Below, piece by piece: positions 1-10,464 of a stretch of 64,000 bases of DNA; position 1 is the stretch's first letter; each line of letters begins with the position of its first letter. Both the position numbers and the translations under genes were made by a program. The notes beneath the pieces are model-generated. The model was given only the letters and a program-made list of their open reading frames with translations. It was not told the origin of the DNA and ran no database searches. Origin of the DNA: Cryoendolithus antarcticus (Eukaryota > Ascomycota > Dothideomycetes > Cladosporiales > Cladosporiaceae); the NCBI GenBank assembly GCA_002077065.1, contig NAJO01000038.1, positions 310,001 to 374,000 on the forward strand, in the 5' to 3' direction.

Positions 1-1292
1 GCGACGAGGGTGTAAGGTTTTGAGTCGATGGTTGTTGAGGCGATGGCTTTGGGTTGGCCATTCGTCTTCGCGGGTGAGGAGGCGAAGCTGTTTTCCGAAG
101 CTGAGATGGTTCGTAGTGTGTCGTCCCAGCCGATTGACGACAGTGTCGAGCCGTCGCTCATGGCTGCTAGCCCAGAGCCGTAGGCCGTGTGTCCCTCGCC
201 GGCTATAGGATACGCCACTTCGTTCTTCAGATCCCAGACCAGCGTCCGTCCATCAGACGAGGCAGTCCAGATCTTGCCACTGCCAGGCACAGCCACCGCA
301 GCCGTAATCGCCTTCGCATGCCCACTCACAGTCATGACGGGCCCTTCGTCCCTCCCCTCACAAAAGTAATTCAGATTCCCATCCAAATCAATCGAAATGA
401 TCATCCTATCCTCCCGTCCAGGCACCCACACAACACCCACCTGCTGATCCCCCACAGCCCCCTTCTCGCCGCCCATCCGCCAGAACCTCGTGCATTCCCC
501 ACTCTCCGCGTCCCAAACCCTCACCGTCCGGTCCCCGGAGCAAGTAACAAACCTCTTGCTGTCCGGCGCCCAGCTAACCCCAAACACACTCCCCGCATGC
601 ACACCTTTGCCCACCTCCCTCACCACCTCCCCAGTCTTGCCGTCGAAGACGAAGATCTTCCGATCACTGCCCACACTAACAAACCTCTCCCCATCAGGAC
701 TAAACTGCACCCCAAGCACATACTTCTCATGCCGTCCCCTAACATTACTCTGAAACTTGAACGGCACGCCGTGATACCAACACAAACTTGCATCATCACT
801 CCCCGTCACAGCTCTTATAGGCCTCTGCTTCCTCACATCCACGCAATTGACCTGCCCCGCATGTCCGCTGATCTCGCCAACACTATTCCCAGAGTCCGCC
901 GTGATGCAAGCCCCATACCTCTCCCTCCCATCGCCCACCGCAATAATCCTCGCCGAGTCCCCATCCCACGCCACGTCCCTGATTCTGCCCGCAATAACCT
1001 CATAGCTCCCCTTCGTGTTCTCGCACCCCACTGAGTCCCAGATCTTGACCGTGCCCGAGGTGTCGCCTGAGGCTATGTAGAAGCCTGAAGGGGAGAAGCG
1101 GGCGATTGTTGGCGCAGCGGTGTGGGATGTGTATTGTTTGCAGTCTGAGGGGGAGTCGATGGAGCGGACGTAGACGGTTTTGTTGGCGCAGTAGGTTATG
1201 TGTGTGCCTTTTGGGTGGGCTGAGATGGGGGTTGAGGAGCCCCGCGTTGTGGAGGGGGAGGGGGCGAGGAGGGTGCGGAGGGTGAGGGACAT
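1..1292 (-). CDS. AIP1: Actin-interacting protein 1 (WD40), C-terminus cut by window edge
   Basis: One uninterrupted frame runs from the ATG at 1292 (N-terminus MSLTLRTLLAPSPSTTRGSS) to the left edge, giving about 430 of the roughly 600 residues usual for Aip1/WDR1. The start gives the short Ala/Pro/Ser leader typical of this family, followed by repeated GH-WD-type blades such as SGDTSGTVKIWD, TGSDDASLCWYHG and TCSGDRTVRVWD. Family knowledge: Aip1 forms two seven-bladed propellers and works with cofilin to disassemble and cap actin filaments in the cortex. No intron is needed in the visible part. The C-terminal part of the second propeller lies outside the window. Another WD40 protein is possible but fits the N-terminus less well. 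Confidence 0.85.
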   Translation of the reverse strand, partial: MSLTLRTLLAPSPSTTRGSSTPISAHPKGTHITYCANKTVYVRSIDSPSDCKQYTSHTAAPTIARFSPSGFYIASGDTSGTVKIWDSVGCENTKGSYEVIAGRIRDVAWDGDSARIIAVGDGRERYGACITADSGNSVGEISGHAGQVNCVDVRKQRPIRAVTGSDDASLCWYHGVPFKFQSNVRGRHEKYVLGVQFSPDGERFVSVGSDRKIFVFDGKTGEVVREVGKGVHAGSVFGVSWAPDSKRFVTCSGDRTVRVWDAESGECTRFWRMGGEKGAVGDQQVGVVWVPGREDRMIISIDLDGNLNYFCEGRDEGPVMTVSGHAKAITAAVAVPGSGKIWTASSDGRTLVWDLKNEVAYPIAGEGHTAYGSGLAAMSDGSTLSSIGWDDTLRTISASENSFASSPAKTNGQPKAIASTTIDSKPYTLV

Positions 1293-1604
1293 GGTCGCTG
1301 AGTATGCTAGAGGGGATAGGTGGAGAGGATGTTAAAGATGGGAGGGTACAGGTAAGCTTGCTGTAGGCTGAAACATTGGAAAGCTCGCGGGATCCCTGCA
1401 TGGGTGACGAATGCGGGACAGGAACAGGACATGGTGGGGTGCAGCAATGACATATAACATCATGCAGCCTTCCTCACTTCAAGGCCACAATCCAAAGAAT
1501 TTGAGGGAGTCTTCTCGCTCTCTGAGCTCATCTGATATGCAGGATATCGCATGCTAGGTACCTGAACGCCATCGCTAACCCTGAACGTGCAGATTCGCAC
1601 CTGA
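1293..1604. other. Intergenic, AIP1 promoter side and DIM1 3' side
   Basis: This 312-bp stretch lies upstream of AIP1 and downstream of DIM1, both on the minus strand. I see no supported gene or repeat in it. Confidence 0.6.
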
Positions 1605-2762
1605 TCATGCAAAATGTATACCCTCCTCATTGAACGCCACGAGCATTCTCAAGAAGTCTCCCTCGTCGCACAATCTTGCTCGCTTATTCTCGAGCTGCGT
1701 GTCGGTAGTCAGGACTTTGTTGACCTTCGTTCTGACCAGCGCTGACACCCGACCTCGAGCTTTGCGTGCAGGCGTCTTGACACGAGGCGCAGGCTCCTTG
1801 AAGAATGAGGGCACATCGTCTTCGTCATCTAGGTCCATCGCACTCGGCTCCTCTGCCTCTTCCTCAACCGGTGCCATATCGACATCCATCGATGCCTCCA
1901 CAGCAGCAGGATCGAGTGGAGAGTCGTCCAGTATAATCTCATTCTGTGCACAAAACGTCCTGTAATTACCCTCCAACATGTCCATCACACTCGTCGTCCC
2001 CAGGAACGCCTGCCTCAACACCCTATTCTTCCTCACAAAGCAAATCCGCAACAATCCATCCCACTCATCGTAGCTCACCCGCGGTCTCGGATTCTTTGGC
2101 GTGATCCTCACAACATTGCTCTCAACCTGCGGAGGTGGGTTGAAATTGTTCTTCCCCACTTTCATGACATGATCCACCTTCGCCCACATCTGCGCATTGA
2201 CAGACAGCCGCGAGAACAGCTTATCGCCTGGCTTAGCAAAAAGCCGCATAGCGAACTCGCGCTGGAACATGAGTATGCAGCTTCTCGGCGGAGGACTCGT
2301 AGCCAGCAAGCGGAATGTCAAGGGCGAGGAGATCTGGTAGGGCGTATTGCTAATGCAGACATCGAAGTACGGAAACTTCTCCATCTTGATCGCATCCCCC
2401 AGAATCAACTCTAACCGCTTCCCTTGCGGCGTTCCCTGAAACCGTTTCGTGACTTCGGCAGCCATACGCGGATCTTGCTCAACTGCAATGACTTTCTTCG
2501 CCTTCTCCAAAATTCGCGCCGTCAAGTTTCCTGTTCCCGGACCAATCTCGAGGACTATATCGGATTGCTTGAGATCGGCTTTGTCGACTATGGCTTGGGC
2601 TACACCGGGGTTTTTGAGGATGTGTTGCCCGATGTCGGTGTTCATTTTGAAGATGTTGTTGTTGCTTCCGCTGGATTTGGCGGGTTTGCGAGCGGCGGCG
2701 CCGACGTAGGGATTAGATTTTGCGATGCCGCCATTGCTGGCTAGGCGGGGGGTTTTGGGCAT
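1605..2762 (-). CDS. DIM1: 18S rRNA (adenine-N6)-dimethyltransferase Dim1
   Basis: 385 residues from the ATG at 2762 ([12 protein letters not shown]). The Rossmann methyltransferase core carries the SAM-binding motif EIGPGTGNL and the catalytic [10 protein letters not shown] segment, where most Dim1 proteins have NIPY. Known role: it dimethylates two adjacent adenines near the 3' end of 18S rRNA and is needed for pre-rRNA processing in the nucleolus. The C-terminus has an acidic stretch ([17 protein letters not shown]) followed by a conserved FNEEGIHFA end. The frame is open upstream to another ATG at 2879. That longer start would add 39 residues rich in Arg and Ser. I chose 2762 because known Dim1 proteins begin close to this point. 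Confidence 0.93.
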   Translation of the reverse strand: MPKTPRLASNGGIAKSNPYVGAAARKPAKSSGSNNNIFKMNTDIGQHILKNPGVAQAIVDKADLKQSDIVLEIGPGTGNLTARILEKAKKVIAVEQDPRMAAEVTKRFQGTPQGKRLELILGDAIKMEKFPYFDVCISNTPYQISSPLTFRLLATSPPPRSCILMFQREFAMRLFAKPGDKLFSRLSVNAQMWAKVDHVMKVGKNNFNPPPQVESNVVRITPKNPRPRVSYDEWDGLLRICFVRKNRVLRQAFLGTTSVMDMLEGNYRTFCAQNEIILDDSPLDPAAVEASMDVDMAPVEEEAEEPSAMDLDDEDDVPSFFKEPAPRVKTPARKARGRVSALVRTKVNKVLTTDTQLENKRARLCDEGDFLRMLVAFNEEGIHFA

Positions 2763-2879
2763 GGTGTACTCGGGGGTGGGGAGGGAGAGACCCTTGGTCG
2801 AGCGGTTGGAGTTGCGGGTGCTGGCTGATCGGGATTGTGTGCTACAGCTGAAAGCAAATTGTCGCAATCGGGCGAGCAT

Positions 2880-3199
2880 GCGAGTTCCTGAGGTGTGTAG
2901 CCTTTGTTGCAGTGCTTCGCTGTCTCCAGCAACAATTTTGGTCGTCTCAAGCTGCCGGGGAAGGTCTGCCGTTATCTGAGATCTAATCGCAGATCTCGGC
3001 GTCCGGGTCGACTCGCCGACAAGGCTAACAACGGTCGGCCAGTTACGGGCTTATTAGGATGCTTCGTGCTAAGCTGCATTGGGAGCTTCTCGATGTCTCC
3101 AGGACAAACCTCAGCAACATCGCCGCTCGCTCAGTAATCTGAAGTGTCGCCTCATATTCCTCTTCTATTTCTCCCACATCTCCCATACAGCTGGACGCA
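2880..3199. promoter_or_regulatory. Divergent promoter between DIM1 and LPD1
   Basis: These 320 bp separate the outermost Dim1 start (2879, minus) from the LPD1 start (3200, plus), so they must hold both promoters. I see no clear TATA box or other element I would defend. Confidence 0.5.
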
Positions 3200-4851
3200 A
3201 TGTTGCAGCAACTCATCCCGCGCGCGGCGGCACGCAATGCCCTGTCATATAGCTACCAGAGCACCTCCGCTCTGCGATCAATACCCAGCACATCTCTTGT
3301 CCAGTCGCGGTTACGGCAGCGGAGAGGATATGCGACACCAGCAGGTATGATCTTGGCAGGTAGTGAGGGTACAGGGCACTTTGCTGACCTTCCCATAGAA
3401 GAGAAGGACCTAGTGATCATCGGTGGCGGCGTGGCGGGCTATGTCGCAGCCATCAAGGCAGGACAGGAGGGTTTGAAGGTATGTTTGCGCATGACCCTGG
3501 GAAGACTTACAGGTACTAACAGCAGTAGGTGGCATGCATAGAGAAGCGCGGCTCGCTGGGCGGAACATGTCTGAACGTCGGCTGCATCCCCTCCAAATCT
3601 CTCCTCAACAACTCCCACCTCTACCACACAATCCTGCACGACTCCAAGTCGCGCGGCATCGATGTCGGCGACGTCAAGCTTAACCTCGCCGGCATGATGA
3701 AGGCGAAAGAGACCTCCGTATCTGGTTTGACGAAGGGTATTGAGTTCCTCTTCAAGAAGAACAACGTCGAGTACATCAAGGGCACCGGCTCCTTCGCAGA
3801 CGAGCACACCGTCGCTGTGAACCTCGTAGACGGAGGCGAGACCAGCGTTCGCGGCAAGAACATCATTATCGCCACCGGCAGCGAAGCCACGCCCTTCCCC
3901 GGCCTCACAATCGACGAGAAGAAAGTCATCACATCAACAGGAGCTATCGCCTTAACGGAAGTCCCCAAGAAAATGGTCGTCATTGGTGGGGGCATCATCG
4001 GCCTCGAGATGGGCTCAGTCTGGTCACGTCTCGGCGCTGAGGTGACCGTAGTCGAGTTCTTGGGCCAAATCGGCGGCCCAGGCATGGACGCCGAGATCTC
4101 CAAAGCCACGCAGAAGATCCTCACAAAGCAAGGCATGAAGTTTAAGCTCAACACCAAAGTCCTCTCGGGCGATACCTCCTCGGCCGAAGTAGCACTCCAA
4201 GTCGAAGCAGCCAAGGGCGGCAAAGCAGAAACCCTCAACGCCGACGTAGTCCTCGTAGCCATCGGCCGACGCCCCTACACAGCCGGTCTAGGATTCGAGA
4301 ACATCGGCCTTGAGGTCGATAACCGCGGCCGACTGGTCATTGACCAGGAGTACAGGACGAAGATCCCTCACATCCGGGTTATCGGCGACTGCACCTTCGG
4401 CCCCATGCTCGCGCACAAAGCCGAAGAAGAAGCCGTCGCGGTAATCGAATACATCACCAAATCCCACGGCCACGTAAACTACAACGCCATCCCCTCAGTC
4501 ATGTACACCCACCCCGAAGTGGCCTGGGTAGGCCAGAACGAAGCCGAGCTGAAAGAAGCCGGCGTCAAGTACAAGTCCGGCTCCTTCCCCTTCAGCGCCA
4601 ACTCGCGTGCGAAAACGAACCAGGATTCCGACGGGCTCGTGAAGTTTCTGGCTGATGCGGAGACTGATCGGATTTTGGGCGTGCATATTGTTGGGCCGAA
4701 TGCCGGGGAGATGATTGCGGAGGGGACGTTGGCGCTGGAGTATGGCGCGAGTACGGAGGATGTGGGACGGACTAGTCATGCGCATCCGACGCTTGCGGAG
4801 GCTTTCAAGGAGGCAGCTATGGCTACCTATGGGAAGGCTATTCATTACTGA
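3200..4851 (+). CDS. LPD1: Dihydrolipoyl dehydrogenase, mitochondrial (E3)
   Basis: Exons 3200-3344, 3399-3478 and 3529-4851 give 515 residues. The enzyme reoxidises dihydrolipoamide with NAD+ and is the shared E3 of the pyruvate, 2-oxoglutarate and branched-chain complexes and of glycine cleavage. An Arg/Ser-rich transit peptide ends near RGYATPA. The FAD fingerprint [13 protein letters not shown] follows, then the redox disulfide in GGTCLNVGC (Cys89 and Cys94), the NAD site [14 protein letters not shown] and the C-terminal catalytic [10 protein letters not shown]. Intron 2 (3479-3528) has a perfect TACTAAC branch point and is certain, because without it the conserved VACIEKRG start of exon 3 is lost. 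Intron 1 (3345-3398) is 54 bp and in frame, so reading through it would only add 18 residues between the transit peptide and the FAD domain. Confidence 0.96.
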
Positions 4852-5220
4852 GTGTAGTCAGTCGAGCAGTGGGGTTCCTAAGGAGCGAAGGGGAGGTTCA
4901 GAGGGCAAAGGAGTGGAGAGTGTAGGGGTGTGGCATCGTGACGAGTGGAGCGTTGTATGATGAGATGGCCAGAGAGGAGTGGTAGTGGTGGTGTTTGAGC
5001 GCGGGGACAAGCGCTGCGTGTCTATAGTATGTCTTGAAAGCGCTGCGGGCTCATCATTACCATCGTCAGCCATGCCATGCTATGTCATACCCCCGGCGCC
5101 TACGCCTTCGTTGGTCAGCACCCTCGAGCTCACTCCTCCCGCTGCTCGTCCAAAGTCATGGCGCTGTCACGCCACTCGCTCCAAATTATGATAATCCGCT
5201 CCACATGCCTCACGACCACC
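4852..5220. other. Convergent 3' flanks of LPD1 and the Asn-tRNA synthetase gene
   Basis: A 369-bp stretch between two facing stop codons. It should hold both terminators and 3' UTRs. I see no gene. Confidence 0.6.
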
Positions 5221-6969
5221 TCAAGGCTTACACCTCCCCATATACCGCGGATACAAACAGGCCTCCCTCACCGTGTGTAGGCCACAGAGCCACGCCAGAA
5301 ACCTCTCCAACCCCAGCCCATAACCTCCATGTGGCGAACCCCCGTATTTGCGCATATCAGTGTACCAATAATAAGGCGCGGGATCCATGTCCTCCCGCTT
5401 ATAAGCTGCCATCAACTCCTCATACTTATACATCCTCATACTCCCGCCCACAATCTCACCCACGCCCGGCATCAAGAGGTCGACGGACTCGGTGACTCTG
5501 TCGTCCTCAGCGTCGCGCGGCATGTAGAAACTTTTAATCGGCGCGGGGAAGTGCGTAAGCAGAATCGGCACGCCTATGATATCCGTCATTTTGCGCTCAG
5601 CGGCCTCGGCTATATCGTCGCCGAATTCGAATGCCCGTGGAGGGGAACCCTCGGGCTCGACGTCCTCGTTCAGGATCTCGTGCTCGTTCAGCCAGTCAAT
5701 CGCGTCGGCGTAGCGGAGACGTTTGAAAGGTCGCGAGGGGAGGGTGAAGGAGGGGTTGAGTTCTTTCAGCATGGCTGCGATGCGGGGGTTGGCGAAGACG
5801 AGGTCTAGGACTGTGCAGATGAGAGATTCGAGATGGGTGAGCAAGTCGTCGAAGGTGATGAAATCGAGCTCTGCTTCGACGTGGGTGTACTCGGACAAAT
5901 GGCGGCGCGTGAGCGATTTCTCGGCGCGGAAAGACTTTTCTATGCAGTACACGTTTCCGGCGAAGGGGATTGCGGTTTCGAGGTAGAGTTGCGAGGATTG
6001 CGTTAGGTAGGCGGGCTCGCCGTAGTAAGGTAGGGAGAAGAGGGTGGAGCCGCCTTCTACCTGCGTTTGTACGAGCGCCGGAGGGGAGACTTTGACGTAG
6101 TGCAGGTCGTGGTAGGCGGTGTTGAAGGCGTGTTCCACGGCGTCCCGGACGAACATTACGGAGCTGGCGGTCTCACCGCGGAGGACGAGATGCCGCATGT
6201 CGAGGAGGGTTTGGGCGTCGCCTTTGGCTTGCACTTTGTTGGTGATTGCCTCCTCGCCTCCGGGCGCTTTGCCGATGATCTCGAAGTAATCGGCGTGCAG
6301 CTCGCGGTTATCTGGCGCGTGCGCGCCGGCGGGAACCTCCCACATCTCGCCCATGATCATCATGGAGGTCTCGCGTGTGAGCGTCAGGGCATCATAGGTT
6401 TTCGCCAGAGGCCCGGTGAAGACACATTGCATGTAGCCGAAGCCGTCGCGGAGGGTCACGAAGAGGACCTGAGCTTGCTTGCGCTCCCGGTGCACGCGGC
6501 CGTAGACGCGGACACGGGTGCCGCGATTGGGGGAGGCGTAGTCGACTTCTTTTGTGCGGTCGCCGGAGCCTAGCTTCACTTTCGCAGGGTCTTTCTCGCC
6601 GAGAGTAATTCGCGTGGCGCGTGGTAGTGATGTGTCCTCCTCGATGATGATCTTCTTGGCTTCCTCAAGAGCTTTCTCTCGCTGCTCGTCTTCCTGCTTC
6701 TGGCGGAGTGCGATTTCCTTTTCCTTGCCGGCTTTCTTCTTTTGCTGGTCGGAATAGTTGACTGCTTTCTTCAGAGCGGCTTTGGCGGCGGGTTTGTATG
6801 TCGCTTCATCTTCGCCTTCGTCCTTTCGCTTTACGACGTAGGAAGATGTGTCGGTGTGTTGCAGATAGGCGAATTGGAGGGATTTGTATGGGTTGGTTTG
6901 GGATCCGTCATGGAGGGTCGAGTCGCTGCCGACTTCTTCGTCGATGTGGATCGTTGACTTGTCCGCCAT
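5221..6969 (-). CDS. DED81: Asparaginyl-tRNA synthetase, cytoplasmic
   Basis: A 582-residue intronless class II synthetase that charges tRNA-Asn in the cytosol. The order is: a fungal/metazoan N-terminal extension with a Lys/Glu-rich coiled-coil-like stretch (about residues 70-110), an OB-fold anticodon-binding domain (VRVYGRVHRERKQAQVLFVTLRDG), then the catalytic core. Motif 2 is FRAEKSLTRRHLSEYTHVEAE and motif 3 is GGYGLGLERFLAWL. The NTPY-type Asn pocket and the C-terminal LYPRYMGRCKP ending match the cytosolic enzyme, and there is no mitochondrial presequence. It diverges from VAC14 across 357 bp, and two Gcn4-type motifs lie just upstream. Confidence 0.96.
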   Translation of the reverse strand: MADKSTIHIDEEVGSDSTLHDGSQTNPYKSLQFAYLQHTDTSSYVVKRKDEGEDEATYKPAAKAALKKAVNYSDQQKKKAGKEKEIALRQKQEDEQREKALEEAKKIIIEEDTSLPRATRITLGEKDPAKVKLGSGDRTKEVDYASPNRGTRVRVYGRVHRERKQAQVLFVTLRDGFGYMQCVFTGPLAKTYDALTLTRETSMMIMGEMWEVPAGAHAPDNRELHADYFEIIGKAPGGEEAITNKVQAKGDAQTLLDMRHLVLRGETASSVMFVRDAVEHAFNTAYHDLHYVKVSPPALVQTQVEGGSTLFSLPYYGEPAYLTQSSQLYLETAIPFAGNVYCIEKSFRAEKSLTRRHLSEYTHVEAELDFITFDDLLTHLESLICTVLDLVFANPRIAAMLKELNPSFTLPSRPFKRLRYADAIDWLNEHEILNEDVEPEGSPPRAFEFGDDIAEAAERKMTDIIGVPILLTHFPAPIKSFYMPRDAEDDRVTESVDLLMPGVGEIVGGSMRMYKYEELMAAYKREDMDPAPYYWYTDMRKYGGSPHGGYGLGLERFLAWLCGLHTVREACLYPRYMGRCKP

Positions 6970-7326
6970 TTTGTTTGCCGTTTGTATTGTGTTGTGGAGC
7001 AGTGCGAGTCTCGGCGGCAGTTCACATTGAAATTAAATGTGGAAGTCGCATTGGAGTCATTATCGGAGCTTTGACTCGAACAAGCTTCGTAGCTGCAGAT
7101 TATTGGACAAGGGTACGCACGCGACAGCAACGTCAATGCGACTCCATCTGTTGTACCAACGAAGTCATTCCTCATCTCGTTCGCGTCTGCAATCGTTCCA
7201 GCTCACCTGTTACTCAGCTCTATCGAAGTCCGCCATATGGTTTCGGCATGAATCCCGGTACGATGAGATAGCTCGAGAGAGCAAAGCAACTGTCAGCGAA
7301 GTGCTGCCGGGCAACACCGAGACGAG
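6970..7326. promoter_or_regulatory. Divergent promoter between the Asn-tRNA synthetase gene and VAC14
   Basis: The 357 bp hold both promoters. The only elements I would name are two TGACTC cores at 7054-7060 and 7072-7077, listed separately. Confidence 0.5.
7054..7077. promoter_or_regulatory. Pair of Gcn4/CpcA-type sites
   Basis: GAGTCAT at 7054-7060 (ATGACTC on the minus strand) and TGACTC at 7072-7077 lie 85-108 bp upstream of the Asn-tRNA synthetase start. The core TGACTC is the half-conserved binding site of the Gcn4/CpcA/Cpc1 bZIP activator of amino-acid starvation genes, which include aminoacyl-tRNA synthetases in fungi. The motif match is seen; its use is inferred. Confidence 0.5.
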
Positions 7327-10326
7327 ATGGACATAGCCGTCTCGAAAGCGTTGCAAGACAAGCTCTACGATAAGCGGAAAGCTGGAGCGCTAGAGTGAGC
7401 ACCATGCAATCACTAGGACCTATCTGAACCTTCTAATGCTTGCAATCCAGACTTGAAGCTCTGATCCGCAGCTGCCTTGCCGACAACAATCATGACCGGA
7501 TAGCCAAGATTGTCCATCAGCTCTGTCATGACTATGCGTATGCTGTACATCAGCCTCATGCCCGGAACGGCGGACTCATCGGACTGGCTGCGGCTGCCAT
7601 AGCGTTAGGCTCGGTAGGCTTAGACGACATGATTATGTGATCATCCACGCAGGTACTGACAAGCGCAGGAAGTCGCCCGCTACCTGCAGGAGATAGTACC
7701 TCCAGTCCTAGCATGCTTCTCCGATCAAGATGCTCGTGTGCGGTACTACGCCTGCGAGAGCATGTACAACATCGCCAAGGTGGCGAAAGGCGAGATCTTG
7801 TTGTACTTCAACGACGTCTTCGATGCTCTCTGTAAGCTCGCAGCGGACTCTGAGCTATCTGTCAAGAATGGTGCAGAGCTTTTGGACAGACTTGTAAAGG
7901 ACATTGTGTCCGAGTCTGCAGCTACGTACGCTAGCATCATCGTTGACAGCAGCTCGATCGAGCATGGCTCGGAATCAGGACATGAGCCAGAGACCGCGTT
8001 CTCTTTACCGAAGTTCATCCCGCTACTACAAGAGCGCATCCATGTGCTGAATCCGTTCACGAGAAGTTTTCTGACAAGCTGGATCACTCTACTGGACTCT
8101 ATACCTGATCTCGAGCTAGTGGCATACCTGCCGAGCTTTCTGGGTGGATTGCTGAAGTACTTGACCGACACGAACATCGATGTGCATACGACTACCAAGC
8201 AAGCGCTTGACAAGTTCTTGTCTGAGATTAGGAAGATCTCTGCCGTCAAGAAAGGCATTGCGGAAAGCAAGAAAGGCAAAGATGCCGGCCGACGAAGAAG
8301 CGGGTCGAGCACTGCTATCGATAGCCCCGACGTTGATGTGCCGAAGGTGGAGCTCAAGTCTGCCGACGATGCGGAAGTCGACAATGCAGAAGCTGACGAT
8401 GCGCCTGCCTATGATGCCACACATCCTGACAGCGCATCATCTGTGTCAGCTGCTCTTGAGAACGGCTCGGACCTCGACGACCCGGAAGACGAGTGGATCC
8501 CTGGTCAGGACGTACAGATAGAGTTTCAGAAGATACTCGACATCTTAGTCACCTTTCTAAGTGAGTCGCGTAATGAGGAGATTCAATTGACTACGCTGAA
8601 GTGGATTGAGGCTTTCCTGGATATCTGCCCAGAGGACATACTACTGTTCACGCCCCGACTGCTCGCTCAGGTGCTGCCAGCGCTGAGCTCGGACGGCGAG
8701 TTGGTGAAGCAGGCAGCTGGTAGAGTCAATCAGGCACTGATGAACTATGTTGTGTCACTGCCCGAGGAGCCGTCGAAACAACCAGAAATTACAGAACAGA
8801 CTGCTTCTGCACCGTCCGGGTCTGCACCAGTCGCACCCTCGAATGGTCCTGGGCGACTCAGAGAAGCTACCACAAACCTTGATGGTCGACGAGAGTCCAC
8901 ACCCGCACTCCGACCGACTCGAAAGCCTCCCAGTCCGGAACCCGCAGAGCCGCTACCAAGAACACCAGATAGCCGTACGCCAGAGCCTCCTGCTGAGACA
9001 GCATCCATCGCTAGCAAAGCATACATCGACTTCGACTACGAAGCTGCTGTCAATGCGCTCACGCTACAGTTCCTTCACGAGCACGAGGCGACGCGCGTAG
9101 CAGCGCTGGCATGGCTGATCATGCTACATCGCAAGAGTCCGCGAAGGATCCTTGCGATTCATGATGGCACGTTCCCTGCATTACTCAAGACACTGTCGGA
9201 TCCTGCAGAAGCGGTAGTAACCCGAGATCTTCTCCTGCTGAGTCAGATCTCGAAGAACAGCGATGATTCCTACTTCACCTCTTTCATGGTCAACCTTCTG
9301 AAGCTATTCTGCACTGATCGACGCCTCCTGGAGACTCGCGGCAATCTAATCGTCCGCCAACTCTGCACATCCCTTAGCGCCGAGCGTATCTATCGCACCA
9401 TGGCCGACATCCTCTCCTCTTCCTCCGACCCTAGCACTGCGAACCCTAGCCCGGACCCAGAAATCGATGACATCGAATTCGCCTCCATCATGGTGCAGAA
9501 TCTGAACAACAACCTCATCACTGCTCCAGAGCTCTCAGAACTCCGCAAGCGACTACGCAACCTCGACTCGTCGAAAGACGCGCAGACATTTTTCACGACC
9601 CTTTTCCGCGCCTGGTGCGTCAATGCTGTGGCGACATTCTCTCTTTGCTTGCTAGCGCAAGCTTACGAACAGGCTTATGAGCTTCTCAAGCTCTTCGCTG
9701 AGATGGAGATGACTGTGACGACACTGATACAGATCGACAAGCTTGTGCAATTGCTCGAGTCTCCAGTCTTCACATACCTACGCATGCAGCTTCTCGAGCC
9801 AGAACGCTACCCACACTTATACAAATGCCTCTACGGTCTACTCATGCTACTACCACAATCCTCCGCTTTCGCAGCACTGAAGAACAGACTCAATTCCGTC
9901 TCCGCAATAGGCTACCTCCACATACCCAATCGCGGTGCCGCAGTCCCCACAACCCCCTCCTCAGTCTCGACCTTCGAGCGCCAGAACCGGCTCAAAGCTC
10001 GCGAAGACGGCGGCATACGCTGGACTGAGCTGCTGGAGAAGTTCCGCACGACACAGGAACGACTCCGCAAGGCACAGCAAAGAGCACTGAATCCTCACGC
10101 CGAACTTGAGGAGGCTGGGTCGCCGGAAAGTGTCAAAGTGGCTGTGGAAAGACGACCGGCTAGTGCTGCGAGTGGGAGAGGCGTGGGGCAAGCGCAGCAG
10201 GGTGCGAAGGATCAGGGTATGATCAATGGGCAGGCTGGTTTGAGAAACGCCAGGACCGGGGGCTTGGCGCAATTTGGACGGTTTGCGGGGGGTGTTGGCA
10301 AGGGGAAGGCGAAGGGAGGGAAGTAG
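7327..10326 (+). CDS. VAC14: Vac14, scaffold of the PtdIns3P 5-kinase (Fab1) complex
   Basis: Exons 7327-7394, 7451-7613 and 7669-10326 give 962 residues. Vac14 is a HEAT-repeat scaffold that holds the Fab1 lipid kinase and the Fig4 phosphatase on the vacuole membrane and so controls PtdIns(3,5)P2 and vacuole size. The N-terminal block EVARYLQEIVPPVLACFSDQDARVRYYACESMYNIAKVAKGE, split across exon 3, is the family hallmark. The conserved C-terminal part follows (FLHEHEATRVAALAWLIMLH through YLRMQLLEPERYPHLYKCLYGLLMLLPQSSAF). Two inserts, around residues 210-260 and 370-440, and the Gly/Lys-rich C-terminus look disordered. Both introns are needed: the first joins GA to A to restore Glu, and the second falls exactly before the conserved EVARYL. 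Confidence 0.95.
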
Positions 10327-10337
10327 GAAGCGGAGTC

Positions 10338-10373
10338 GTGTAGCGTTGTAAGGTTGTGTAGCATTGTAAGGTT
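10338..10373 (+). repeat. Two 18-bp tandem copies in the VAC14 3' flank
   Basis: Copies at 10338-10355 and 10356-10373 differ at one base (GTGTAGCGTTGTAAGGTT versus GTGTAGCATTGTAAGGTT). They start 12 bp after the VAC14 stop codon and are followed by TGTATATT, close to a Puf-type UGUANAUA element. The repeat is seen; any role in mRNA control is a guess. Confidence 0.7.
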
Positions 10374-10464
10374 GTATATTCTAGCTTCGTGCCGTGATTA
10401 CTACGTCTAAATCAACACCAGATTCACTGCTACTGTGCTAATCACCCTGATGCTCTTAGTGGAG

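Noticed and set aside
189..1034. A 281-codon plus-strand frame
   Set aside because: It is the antisense shadow of AIP1, rich in Pro, His and Arg, with no domain.
3621..4262. A 213-codon minus-strand frame
   Set aside because: Antisense of the strongly conserved LPD1 coding sequence.
5034..5495. A plus-strand 153-codon frame across the LPD1/synthetase 3' flanks
   Set aside because: It runs antisense into the Asn-tRNA synthetase C-terminus and has no domain.
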